From NCBI GenBank assembly GCA_905373195.1, contig CAJPSG010000083.1, positions 1-5,685 on the forward strand: a stretch of 5,685 nt of DNA, written 5' to 3'. The translations under genes were made by a program, and so were the position numbers. The notes beneath the pieces are model-generated. The model ran no database searches. It worked only from the letters and a program-made list of their open reading frames with translations, and was not told where the DNA came from. Origin of the DNA: Kingella oralis (GTDB lineage: Bacteria > Pseudomonadota > Gammaproteobacteria > Burkholderiales > Neisseriaceae). Every line of letters starts with the position of its first letter. Position 1 is the stretch's first letter. Shown in pieces: positions 1-5,673 of this stretch.

Positions 1-1911
1 CGCCGCCACCCAATCTTCAATGCGTTTTAACAACGCCCGCTCCGACAGCCCCATTTTATCCATCAGCAACGCCGTGTCGCCGTGTTCGGTAACGATGTCG
101 GGGATGCCGCACAGCAGCGTGGGTTTAAGGCAGCCTGAAAACGCCAAACTTTCCAGCACCGCGCTGCCCGCGCCGCCTTGCACGGCGTTTTCTTCCAAGC
201 AAACGATGTAATCATGCGATTGCGCCAGCTGTTGCAGCAAATCGCTGTCAAGCGGCTTCACAAAGCGCATATCGGCAACGGTGGCGTTTAGCTGCTCGGC
301 AATGCCCAGCGCAGGTTGCACCATGCTGCCAAACGCAATCAGCGCGATGCCTTGCCCTTGGCGGCGCAAAATGCCCTTACCAATGGGCACAGTCGCCAAA
401 TCGCGCACCACGTTCACGCCGATGCCCGTGCCGCGCGGGTAGCGCACGGCGGTGGGCTGATCCAGCGCGTAGCAAGTGGAAAGCAGCAGGCGGCATTCTT
501 GTTCATCGCTGGGGGCGGCAATCACCATATTGGGCACGCAGCGCAAATAGCTCAAATCGTATACGCCCGCATGGGTTGGGCCATCCGCGCCGACAATGCC
601 TGCGCGGTCAATGGCAAACAACACGGGCAGATTTTGCAGCGCTACGTCGTGCAGCAGTTGGTCGTAGGCGCGCTGCAAAAAGGTGGAATAAATGGCGACA
701 ACAGGCTTGGCTTCGGCGCACGCTAAGCCTGCGGCAAAGGTTACCGCATGTTGTTCGGCGATGCCCACATCAAAGCAGCGCGTGGGAAACTGTTGGGTAA
801 ATTCAACCAAGCCGCTGCCTTCTATCATGGCAGGCGTGATGGCGATGAGTTTTTCATCGGCTTGGGCTTGGTCTGCCAGCCAATCGGCAAAGATTTCGGT
901 GTAGGTGGGCGCGGGGGCGGCGTTGGCTGGCGCTGCGTCCGTTTTCAGGCTGCCTGAATCTTGATTGCTGGTGGCGGCAGGCGCTTTGCCCACCGCGTGA
1001 TATTTCACGGGGTTGTTTTCGGCGAGCTTGTAGCCATTGCCTTTTTTGGTGATAACGTGCAGAAGCTGCGGGCCTTTTTTGCCGCGCAATTCGCGCAACA
1101 CTTGCACCAATTGGGCGATGTTGTGCCCATCCACCGCGCCTGTGTATTCAAAGCCAAAGTTTTCAAACAAGCCGAGGCTTTGTTGCACATGCTCGCTTTC
1201 GCTGGCGTAGGTTTTGATGGTTTGCTCGGCTTTTTGGGCGATTTCTTTCACGGCAGGCAGCTTGTCTAACACTTTTGCCGATTGGGTTTTGATTTCGTGC
1301 AACACGCCGCGCATATCGCGCATCACATGGCGGGCAAGATGCTTGGGCAACGCGCCCACATTGGGCGAGATGGACATTTCGTTGTCGTTCAAAATCACCA
1401 GCAGGTTCACATCGCTCATGTCGCCCGCGTTGTTCAAGGCTTCAAACGCTTGCCCTGCGGTCATTGCGCCATCGCCAATAATGGCAACGCTGCGGGCATC
1501 GCTGCCGTGCAGTTTGTCGGCAACCGCCATGCCGAGTGCCGCGCCGATGGATGTGGACGAATGTCCCACGCCGAATACGTCGTATTCGCTTTCGCAGCGT
1601 TTGGGAAAGCCTGCCAAGCCTTGATATTGGCGCATGGTGTCCATGCGGTCTTTGCGCCCAGTAAGAATTTTGTGCGGATAGGTTTGATGCCCAACATCCC
1701 ACACCAGATGGTCGTGCGGAGCGTTGTAAACATAATGCAGGGCGAGGGTAAGCTCTACTGCGCCAAGGTTGCTGGCGAAATGCCCGCCTGTTTTTTGGAT
1801 GCTGTCTAGCAGGAGTTCGCGGATTTCTTGGGCGACTTGGGGCAGCTGGTTTTCGCTCAGTTTTTTGAGGTCGTCTGGGTTGTGGATGGTGGGGAGAAGT
1901 GGCGTGTTCAT
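1..1911 (-). CDS. dxs: 1-deoxy-D-xylulose-5-phosphate synthase (3' end cut by window)
   Basis: Dxs condenses pyruvate and glyceraldehyde 3-phosphate to 1-deoxy-D-xylulose 5-phosphate, the thiamine-diphosphate-dependent first step of the cytosolic MEP pathway, which also feeds thiamine and pyridoxal synthesis. The frame is open for 637 codons to the window edge with no stop. Visible motifs are GGHFASNLG with the conserved His at residue 44, the ThDP/Mg motif [18 protein letters not shown] at 146-163, GIAEQHAV with the general acid/base Glu at 386, DRAG at 435-438 and GPTHAG at 445-449. Family members are about 620-640 residues, so only a few C-terminal residues should be missing. The ATG is chosen because the N-terminus (MNTPLL) resembles neisserial Dxs. 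No clear Shine-Dalgarno precedes it, and the upstream gene stops 10 bases away, which suggests translational coupling. Two DUS copies are translated within it: SGSLK (319-323, in the linker between the ThDP-binding and pyrimidine-binding domains) and FSGCLK (591-596). Identification is secure. Confidence 0.97.
   Translation of the reverse strand, partial: MNTPLLPTIHNPDDLKKLSENQLPQVAQEIRELLLDSIQKTGGHFASNLGAVELTLALHYVYNAPHDHLVWDVGHQTYPHKILTGRKDRMDTMRQYQGLAGFPKRCESEYDVFGVGHSSTSIGAALGMAVADKLHGSDARSVAIIGDGAMTAGQAFEALNNAGDMSDVNLLVILNDNEMSISPNVGALPKHLARHVMRDMRGVLHEIKTQSAKVLDKLPAVKEIAQKAEQTIKTYASESEHVQQSLGLFENFGFEYTGAVDGHNIAQLVQVLRELRGKKGPQLLHVITKKGNGYKLAENNPVKYHAVGKAPAATSNQDSGSLKTDAAPANAAPAPTYTEIFADWLADQAQADEKLIAITPAMIEGSGLVEFTQQFPTRCFDVGIAEQHAVTFAAGLACAEAKPVVAIYSTFLQRAYDQLLHDVALQNLPVLFAIDRAGIVGADGPTHAGVYDLSYLRCVPNMVIAAPSDEQECRLLLSTCYALDQPTAVRYPRGTGIGVNVVRDLATVPIGKGILRRQGQGIALIAFGSMVQPALGIAEQLNATVADMRFVKPLDSDLLQQLAQSHDYIVCLEENAVQGGAGSAVLESLAFSGCLKPTLLCGIPDIVTEHGDTALLMDKMGLSERALLKRIEDWVAA
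128..139 (+). repeat. DUS (exact 12-mer) inside dxs
   Basis: AGGCAGCCTGAA, exact Kingella-type DNA uptake sequence. Read on the dxs strand it contributes to FSGCLK at residues 591-596, in the C-terminal domain. Confidence 0.9.
944..958. repeat. Double-ended DUS palindrome inside dxs
   Basis: TTCAGGCTGCCTGAA contains the exact Kingella-type 12-mer on the minus strand (944-955) and the centre-base variant AGGCTGCCTGAA, known as the Simonsiella-type dialect, on the plus strand (947-958). It encodes SGSLK in the Dxs interdomain linker. Confidence 0.9.
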
Positions 1912-1921
1912 GGTGGTGGGG

Positions 1922-2386
1922 TTAGCGTTGTGGGTTAGCAAGACGCAGCAGTTGGATGGCGAGTGCCAAGCCAATCAGGCTGCATAACAGGTAAACAAGA
2001 TAGGAGATGCCGTTCCATGTGCCAACGTGTCCGCCGATGATGTTGTGCAGCCAGTTGGCTTGGTTGGCGCGTAGGGCGGCGACCACGGGGGTGATGAGCC
2101 ATTCGTTGATGGCGGTGAGCAGCAGCAGCGTGCCTGCCCAAAAGGGCGTGCGGGATTTGTGATACGCCATGCGGTTGTCGCTGCGGGCGGTGAAATAAAC
2201 AATAAGCCAAACGGCGAGGGTGAAGAGGTTGGCGATGTGAAAGAGGCTGCCTGAAAGGGTGTCGGCAAGGGCTTTGCCACTGTCTGAGGTGTTGAGGTGG
2301 TTGGAAACGAGGGGAGCAACCACGCAACCGACGCTAAGGTGAAATCCGAGCCAAAGGCTGATGAGTAGGGCGGTGATGCGGCGCAT
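1922..2386 (-). CDS. DUF4149-type four-helix membrane protein
   Basis: A 154-residue integral inner-membrane protein with four predicted helices at about residues 4-27, 50-67, 82-104 and 127-148. The length, helix spacing and residues such as the helix 1 start, the NEW in helix 3 (94-96) and the [16 protein letters not shown] stretch resemble small bacterial DUF4149 (TMEM205-like) proteins, whose function is unknown. This family call is from memory of the pattern, not a search. The ATG at 2386 is supported by AAGGA seven bases upstream. It lies 10 bases upstream of dxs with no terminator between, so the two are probably co-transcribed from the candidate promoter at about 2419-2424. A DUS variant (2244-2255) is translated as SGSL near residues 45-48, at the entry to helix 2. 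Co-transcription with dxs does not by itself show a role in isoprenoid synthesis. Confidence 0.85.
   Translation of the reverse strand: MRRITALLISLWLGFHLSVGCVVAPLVSNHLNTSDSGKALADTLSGSLFHIANLFTLAVWLIVYFTARSDNRMAYHKSRTPFWAGTLLLLTAINEWLITPVVAALRANQANWLHNIIGGHVGTWNGISYLVYLLCSLIGLALAIQLLRLANPQR
2244..2255 (+). repeat. DUS variant AGGCTGCCTGAA inside the DUF4149 gene
   Basis: It differs from the window's dominant 12-mer only at the centre base (T for A), which makes it the Simonsiella-type form. It is translated as SGSL on the gene strand. Confidence 0.75.
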
Positions 2387-2418
2387 AGGCGTGTCCTTTG
2401 CTGGTTGGGAAAGGGCGT

Positions 2419-2424
2419 ATCATA
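2419..2424 (-). promoter_or_regulatory. Candidate -10 box for the DUF4149-dxs unit
   Basis: The minus strand reads TATGAT here, five of six matches to the sigma-70 -10 consensus, about 33 bases upstream of the DUF4149 ATG and just downstream of the ccsB terminator. I cannot find a good -35 hexamer at 16-18 bases, so this is a position-supported guess. Confidence 0.35.
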
Positions 2425-2446
2425 GCGGAATTTGATGGGATAGGCG

Positions 2447-2493
2447 AAAAAATAAGGCAGCCTGAAAAGGGGGGAAGGGGGGTTCAGGCTGCC
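2447..2493 (-). terminator. Intrinsic terminator of ccsB, formed by an inverted DUS pair
   Basis: Ten bases after the ccsB stop the minus strand reads GGCAGCCTGAA, a 16-base loop of two C6 runs separated by TT, then TTCAGGCTGCC, followed by TTATTTTTT. The perfect 11-bp stem plus U-rich tail is a textbook rho-independent terminator. The arms are DUS copies: 2455-2466 (plus strand, exact) and 2483-2493 (minus strand, lacking only the first A of the 12-mer). Inverted DUS pairs as terminators are well known in Neisseriaceae. Confidence 0.9.
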
Positions 2494-2502
2494 GATGCGT
2501 GT

Positions 2503-3732
2503 TCACAAACCGCCATACGAATGCAGCCCCGACAAAAACATATTCACGCCCACAAAAGCAAACGCGGTGATAAACAGCCCAATAACCGCCCACCACGCCA
2601 GCACTTTGCCGCGCCAGCCCGCCACCAGCCGCATATGCAGCCAAATGGCATAGTTCAGCCACACGATAAACGCCCATGTTTCTTTCGGGTCCCAGCTCCA
2701 ATAGCGTCCCCACGCATCGGCTGCCCACAACGCGCCAAGAATGGTGGCGATGGTGAAAAACAGAAAGCCAACAGCGATGGCTTTATACATGGCTTCTTCA
2801 ATTTGCGCGGCATCGGGCAAAAATTTGCTGCCACGCAGGGCGATGAGTTCCGCCGCACCAAACGCCGCCGCCATGCAAAATGCGCCGTAGCCAATAAAGT
2901 TGGCGGGCACATGGATTTTCATCCACCACGATTGCAGCGCGGGAATCAGCGGTTGGATTTCGTGTGCGCCGCGCGAAAAGCTGTACCACAGCGTGAAGCC
3001 CACCAAGCAGCAGAGTAGGGCATAGATAAACACGCCCAGCTTTTGCATGGCGAATTTGCGCTCGTAATACAGATACATCAAGCCTGTTATCACCATAAAC
3101 AGGATAAACACTTCGTATAGGTTGGACACGGGAATATGCCCTGCATCGGGGCGCAGCAAATAGCTTTCGTGCCAGCGCACCAGCAGCCCCACAAATCCCA
3201 TAAAGGCGGCTGCCCATGCTAAATCGCTGGCGATTTTGAGCAGCACATTGGTGTTGTGGGCGTTTGGGTTTTGTTGAGACGCGCTTTGCTCGTTTTCAGG
3301 CTGCCTCTGTTGTTGCCGCCATGCAGTGAGTGTGCCAACGAGATAGGCGGCAAAGGTGAACACGGTTAGGGCGCATTGCCACATAATCGCGGATTGGCTG
3401 CTTAACAAATAGCGCAGGAAAAATTTGCCGCTTTGCTCGTGTCCATTGGCGATGTTGCCGTCATACAGCACCACGGCGGCGTAGCCTGCCAACACGCCGC
3501 CGATGATAAACCAGCGCATCGGTTTGAAAAACCAGCCCAAGCCTGTGGCGATGAGTGCGCTTGCCCACAGGATAACGGTTTCGTAAATATCCATGTGGTG
3601 CGGCAGTTTGATTTGAACCAGCGCGGCGATGGCAGCGATGCTGGCGGCGAAGAGCCAATCGGAGAGATTGAGGGTTTTGAGCAGCGATTTTTCGCGCAGC
3701 AGCTCGTGTTGTGGGATGGGTTGAGTGGTCAT
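2503..3732 (-). CDS. ccsB: System II cytochrome c biogenesis protein CcsB (ResC/CcsA family)
   Basis: This 409-residue polytopic inner-membrane protein is the heme-handling half of the System II (Ccs) cytochrome c synthetase. With ResB it moves heme across the membrane and attaches it to CXXCH sites of apocytochromes in the periplasm. The diagnostic tryptophan-rich WWD motif WGRYWSWDPKETW is at residues 341-353. Conserved-type histidines flank it at 274 (KIHVPANFIGYG) and 404 (GLHSYGGL), and another lies in the WHESY segment at 188. About ten hydrophobic segments span the length, with a long N-terminal extension and a hydrophilic loop at about 138-163 where a DUS (3295-3306) encodes exactly RQPE (143-146). 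The ATG at 3732 has no obvious Shine-Dalgarno. ResB is normally encoded immediately upstream, but the upstream neighbour here is an unrelated small membrane protein, so ResB must lie outside this window. Naming varies (CcsB, CcsA, ResC), but the family is certain. Confidence 0.95.
   Translation of the reverse strand: MTTQPIPQHELLREKSLLKTLNLSDWLFAASIAAIAALVQIKLPHHMDIYETVILWASALIATGLGWFFKPMRWFIIGGVLAGYAAVVLYDGNIANGHEQSGKFFLRYLLSSQSAIMWQCALTVFTFAAYLVGTLTAWRQQQRQPENEQSASQQNPNAHNTNVLLKIASDLAWAAAFMGFVGLLVRWHESYLLRPDAGHIPVSNLYEVFILFMVITGLMYLYYERKFAMQKLGVFIYALLCCLVGFTLWYSFSRGAHEIQPLIPALQSWWMKIHVPANFIGYGAFCMAAAFGAAELIALRGSKFLPDAAQIEEAMYKAIAVGFLFFTIATILGALWAADAWGRYWSWDPKETWAFIVWLNYAIWLHMRLVAGWRGKVLAWWAVIGLFITAFAFVGVNMFLSGLHSYGGL
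3295..3306 (-). repeat. DUS (exact 12-mer) inside ccsB
   Basis: The 12-mer is exactly in codon register and reads Arg-Gln-Pro-Glu (143-146), in the polar loop between membrane segments. Confidence 0.9.
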
Positions 3733-3764
3733 GGTTTGTGTGGTTTTTAAAGGGTTGGGGGTTG

Positions 3765-3827
3765 AGGCAGCCTGAAAATGGGTTGGAGGGGTTTTGCCGA
3801 AACGTATTTTTTGTTTTCAGGCTGCCT
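3765..3827. repeat. Inverted pair of DUS copies, 14-bp arms
   Basis: AGGCAGCCTGAAAA (3765-3778) and its exact reverse complement (3814-3827) flank 35 bases. Both contain the full 12-mer (plus strand 3765-3776, minus strand 3816-3827). The pair can form a hairpin in the ccsB leader, but there is no U-tract after either arm, so it does not look like an ordinary terminator. Confidence 0.85.
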
Positions 3828-3832
3828 ATGGG

Positions 3833-3896
3833 TTGGTTAAACGGCGTTTTCGGTGTGGTTTTTGTTTGTGTGTTCTAGGGGGCGCATTGGTTAAAC
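3833..3896. repeat. 10-base direct repeat TTGGTTAAAC
   Basis: Identical copies lie at 3833-3842 and 3887-3896 (54-base period) between the small membrane protein gene and ccsB. They could be binding sites for a regulator or chance; nothing else in the sequence decides. Confidence 0.4.
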
Positions 3897-3911
3897 AAGC
3901 CGCTTAACGGC
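3893..3911 (-). terminator. Weak candidate terminator of the small membrane protein gene
   Basis: On the minus strand GCCG-TTAAG-CGGC is followed by TTGTTT, starting 19 bases after the stop codon of the 3930-4316 gene. The stem is only four base pairs and the U-tract is interrupted, so termination here would be weak at best. Confidence 0.25.
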
Positions 3912-3919
3912 AGCCTGAA
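3908..3919 (+). repeat. DUS, 11 of 12 match
   Basis: CGGCAGCCTGAA differs from the Kingella-type 12-mer only at its first base. It sits 10 bases past the stop codon of the small membrane protein gene. Confidence 0.8.
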
Positions 3920-3929
3920 AACGGATGGA

Positions 3930-4316
3930 TTAGCGCGCACGCAGCATACGGATGCCCACATACAATATGGCAATAGATAGAGTCATAAACACCAATGATG
4001 ATGCAGAGGGTTGTTGCCAAATGCGGAACAAGCCGCCAAGAATAAATACGCTGCCAAACAAAATCGCCAACACGGCAACTACAATGCGCCAGATTTTGCC
4101 AAGCAACGATAACCGATGCAGCGGCGTAAATTGTGGCGGCAACTCACTATCCATGAATAACAAGACCCCAGGTCCCGCCACAGTCATAAGCAAAGCCGCC
4201 AGCGTTTTGTTTGCGCCGCTTTGCGGGTCAAGCAATGTGTTTGCTGTCGTCCAAAGCATGAAGCTCAAATAGATAACGGCGATAACAATGGCATCTTTGG
4301 TGGGTTTACGTGGCAT
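3930..4316 (-). CDS. Small hypothetical membrane protein, four predicted helices
   Basis: I do not recognise this 128-residue protein. It has four hydrophobic segments, at about 9-27, 37-55, 74-97 and 105-125, a basic N-terminus (MPRKPTK) and a basic C-terminus ending RMLRAR, which is consistent with both ends being cytoplasmic. The segment between helices 2 and 3 (DSELPPQFTPLHR) is the only sizeable polar stretch. No catalytic or metal-binding motif is visible. The ATG at 4316 is well supported by AAGGA nine bases upstream. Codon use resembles its neighbours, though it is slightly more AT-rich than ccsB and dxs. It follows the M14 peptidase gene across a DUS hairpin that lacks a good U-tract, so some read-through from that gene is possible. 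A real gene is likely; its function is unknown. Confidence 0.75.
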   Translation of the reverse strand: MPRKPTKDAIVIAVIYLSFMLWTTANTLLDPQSGANKTLAALLMTVAGPGVLLFMDSELPPQFTPLHRLSLLGKIWRIVVAVLAILFGSVFILGGLFRIWQQPSASSLVFMTLSIAILYVGIRMLRAR

Positions 4317-4338
4317 AGCTGTTTTTCCTTCTATTCAG

Positions 4339-4377
4339 AGGCAGCCTGAAAACGGAATTTACCGTTTCAGGCTGCCT
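4339..4377 (-). terminator. DUS-pair hairpin after the M14 peptidase gene, terminator-like without U-tract
   Basis: Nine bases past the peptidase stop the minus strand forms a 16-bp stem (one bulged T) closing a six-base TAAATT loop. The arms hold exact DUS 12-mers at 4339-4350 (plus) and 4366-4377 (minus), each extended with AACGG/CCGTT. The stem is followed by CTGAATAG rather than a U-run, and the ribosome-binding site of the next gene starts only about ten bases later. It may act as a leaky terminator or mRNA 3'-end stabiliser. Confidence 0.6.
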
Positions 4378-4385
4378 TTCGCGTG

Positions 4386-5525
4386 TTACTCGCTTTCTTG
4401 ATGCAATTCTTCCGCCACCGCCAAAATCGCACTCAAAATGCTCTCGCCCAAGCGCAGCGAGCGTTGCCCGTTCCAACCGAAATCGTCATCGGGCAGATTG
4501 TCGTTGTCTTTAAACGGCATTTCCAGCGTGTATGCCAAACAGCCAAACGTGTTGCCCACATAATTGGTGGCAAGGGTTAAATTGGCCTCGCCAAAATGGT
4601 CTTTTTCGTAGCCGTGCACGGTTTGAAAATCGGGTGAGGCAGCCTGAAAAGCCGTCTTGAACAGCGTTTCCAATTCGGCGATGCGGCTGGTGTAGTTTGG
4701 CACGCCCTCTGTGCCTGCCACAAAAATATAAGGGATGCTCTCGTCGCCGTGGATGTCTAAAAACAGATCCACGCCCGTTTCGTGCATTTTCTCGCGCACA
4801 AAATACACTTCGGGGCTGCGCTCTATGCTGGGGTTTTGCCATTCGCGGTTCAGGTTTGCGCCTGCGGCGTTGGTGCGCAAGTTGCCCAAAGCCGCGCCAT
4901 CGGGGTTCATATTCGGCACGATGTAGAACGTGGCTTTGTCTAATAATTTGCGCGCGGTGGGGTCTTGGTGGTCCAGCAGGCGCGACAAAAAGCCCTCCAT
5001 AAACCATTCCGCCATCGTTTCCCCCGGATGCTGGCGCGCGATTACCCAAATTTTCAAATCACTGTCCACTTGGTTGCCGATGGTCAAAAGATTGATGTCG
5101 CGCCCTTGCACTGTGCTGCCCAAGTCTTCAATTTGGCACAAACCGCTGCCTTGCGCTTCGCCCAGCAAGTTCAAATGCTGCTCGCTGGAATAAGGCTCAA
5201 AGTAGGCGTAATAAATGCTGTTGGCAAGCGGCGTGTGGTTGATGATGAGTTCGCCGTTTTCGTATTGCGTGGGCACGCGAAACCAGTTTTGGCGGTCGTA
5301 AGAAGCAACGGCTTGATAGCCATCCCAGCCTTCGGGGTAGGCGGCATCGGCGGCATTTTCAAAGTGCATGATGCAGTTGGTGTAGGCCGCTCCTTGCAAG
5401 CGGAAATAAAACCATTGTTTGAAGTTGGCAGCGGTGTCGGGGCGCAAAGCCAAGCGGATGTGCGACGGGTCGGACAGGTCGGTTACGATGATGCTGCCTG
5501 CGTCAAAATGGGCGGAGATTTTCAT
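4386..5525 (-). CDS. M14-family zinc carboxypeptidase, cytosolic carboxypeptidase (CCP)-like
   Basis: A 379-residue soluble enzyme without a signal peptide. Residues up to about 120 form the beta-rich N-terminal domain typical of bacterial CCP-like peptidases, followed by the M14 catalytic domain. Zinc ligands are His166 and Glu169 (RQHPGE) and His259 (DIHGDE). Asn226-Arg227 (ANLNREW) matches the Asn-Arg pair that binds the substrate's C-terminal carboxylate, with Arg217 a further candidate, and Glu335 (YTLEMPF) is the catalytic base. All key residues are present, so it should be active. Family members remove C-terminal residues from proteins or peptides; eukaryotic relatives deglutamylate tubulin, but the bacterial substrate is not established. 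The ATG at 5525 (MKISAHFDAG) is preferred, since related proteins begin similarly as I recall them; an in-frame GTG at 5534 would add three residues. Shine-Dalgarno support is poor for both. A DUS is translated as FQAAS (293-297). It probably forms its own transcription unit. Confidence 0.92.
   Translation of the reverse strand: MKISAHFDAGSIIVTDLSDPSHIRLALRPDTAANFKQWFYFRLQGAAYTNCIMHFENAADAAYPEGWDGYQAVASYDRQNWFRVPTQYENGELIINHTPLANSIYYAYFEPYSSEQHLNLLGEAQGSGLCQIEDLGSTVQGRDINLLTIGNQVDSDLKIWVIARQHPGETMAEWFMEGFLSRLLDHQDPTARKLLDKATFYIVPNMNPDGAALGNLRTNAAGANLNREWQNPSIERSPEVYFVREKMHETGVDLFLDIHGDESIPYIFVAGTEGVPNYTSRIAELETLFKTAFQAASPDFQTVHGYEKDHFGEANLTLATNYVGNTFGCLAYTLEMPFKDNDNLPDDDFGWNGQRSLRLGESILSAILAVAEELHQESE
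4637..4648 (+). repeat. DUS (exact 12-mer) inside the M14 peptidase gene
   Basis: Exact AGGCAGCCTGAA. On the gene strand it encodes part of FQAAS (293-297), between the second and third zinc/catalytic motif regions and away from active-site residues. Confidence 0.9.
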
Positions 5526-5580
5526 GGCGTTCACTCGTGGGTGGTTGTTTGAAACAAAAATGAAAATGGAAACGGGCGCG

Positions 5581-5586
5581 ATTATA
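5581..5586 (-). promoter_or_regulatory. Candidate -10 box for the M14 peptidase gene
   Basis: The minus strand reads a perfect TATAAT 55 bases upstream of the ATG, implying a leader of about 45-50 bases. No strong -35 hexamer is apparent at the expected distance, so the promoter may be weak or activator-dependent. Confidence 0.5.
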
Positions 5587-5628
5587 CGATTATTTGGACG
5601 GCATACGGGAAATGATGGGCGGATTTGT

Positions 5629-5648
5629 TGAGGCTTACATTCGCCTCA
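5629..5648. repeat. Short inverted repeat TGAGGC-N8-GCCTCA
   Basis: A perfect 6-bp inverted repeat with an 8-base spacer lies about 36 bases before the presumed rightward start codon at the right edge. It could be an operator half-site pair or a small leader hairpin; the sequence does not decide. Confidence 0.35.
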
Positions 5649-5673
5649 CAAGTGCAACACTTTCCCAAACAAA

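Larger units (their letters stand above)
3733..3929. other. Intergenic region upstream of ccsB, rich in repeats
   Basis: These 197 bases hold no plausible gene. They carry an inverted DUS pair (3765-3778 and 3814-3827), a third DUS copy (3908-3919) and a direct repeat TTGGTTAAAC (3833-3842 and 3887-3896). The ccsB promoter should be here or upstream, but I cannot point to a convincing -35/-10 pair on the minus strand. Confidence 0.6.

Noticed and set aside
1282..1809. Long rightward open frame (175 codons) opposite dxs
   Set aside because: It lies wholly antisense to the strongly conserved dxs frame, its composition (His-, Ala- and Gly-rich) is that of a reverse-frame shadow, and it has no convincing ribosome-binding site.
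1975..1985. TCAGGCTGCAT, partly like a reverse DUS
   Set aside because: It lacks several positions of the 12-mer and codes for an ordinary membrane-helix segment of the DUF4149 protein.
2398..3018. Rightward open frame of 206 codons opposite the 3' part of ccsB
   Set aside because: It is antisense to the region encoding the WWD motif of CcsB, rich in Gln, Arg, His and Lys as expected of a shadow, and runs through the ccsB terminator.
4651..4660. GCCGTCTTGA, resembling the Neisseria DUS core GCCGTCTGAA
   Set aside because: It matches only partly, is a single occurrence next to a true Kingella-type DUS, and is explained as coding sequence (KTAF) of the peptidase.
5532..5534. GTG as start of the M14 peptidase gene
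   Set aside because: It is in frame, but the ATG three codons later gives the N-terminus expected of the family, and neither has a strong Shine-Dalgarno. Kept only as an alternative.
4965..5552. Rightward open frame of 195 codons opposite the M14 peptidase gene
   Set aside because: It is a shadow of the conserved peptidase N-terminal half and has no recognisable protein features of its own.
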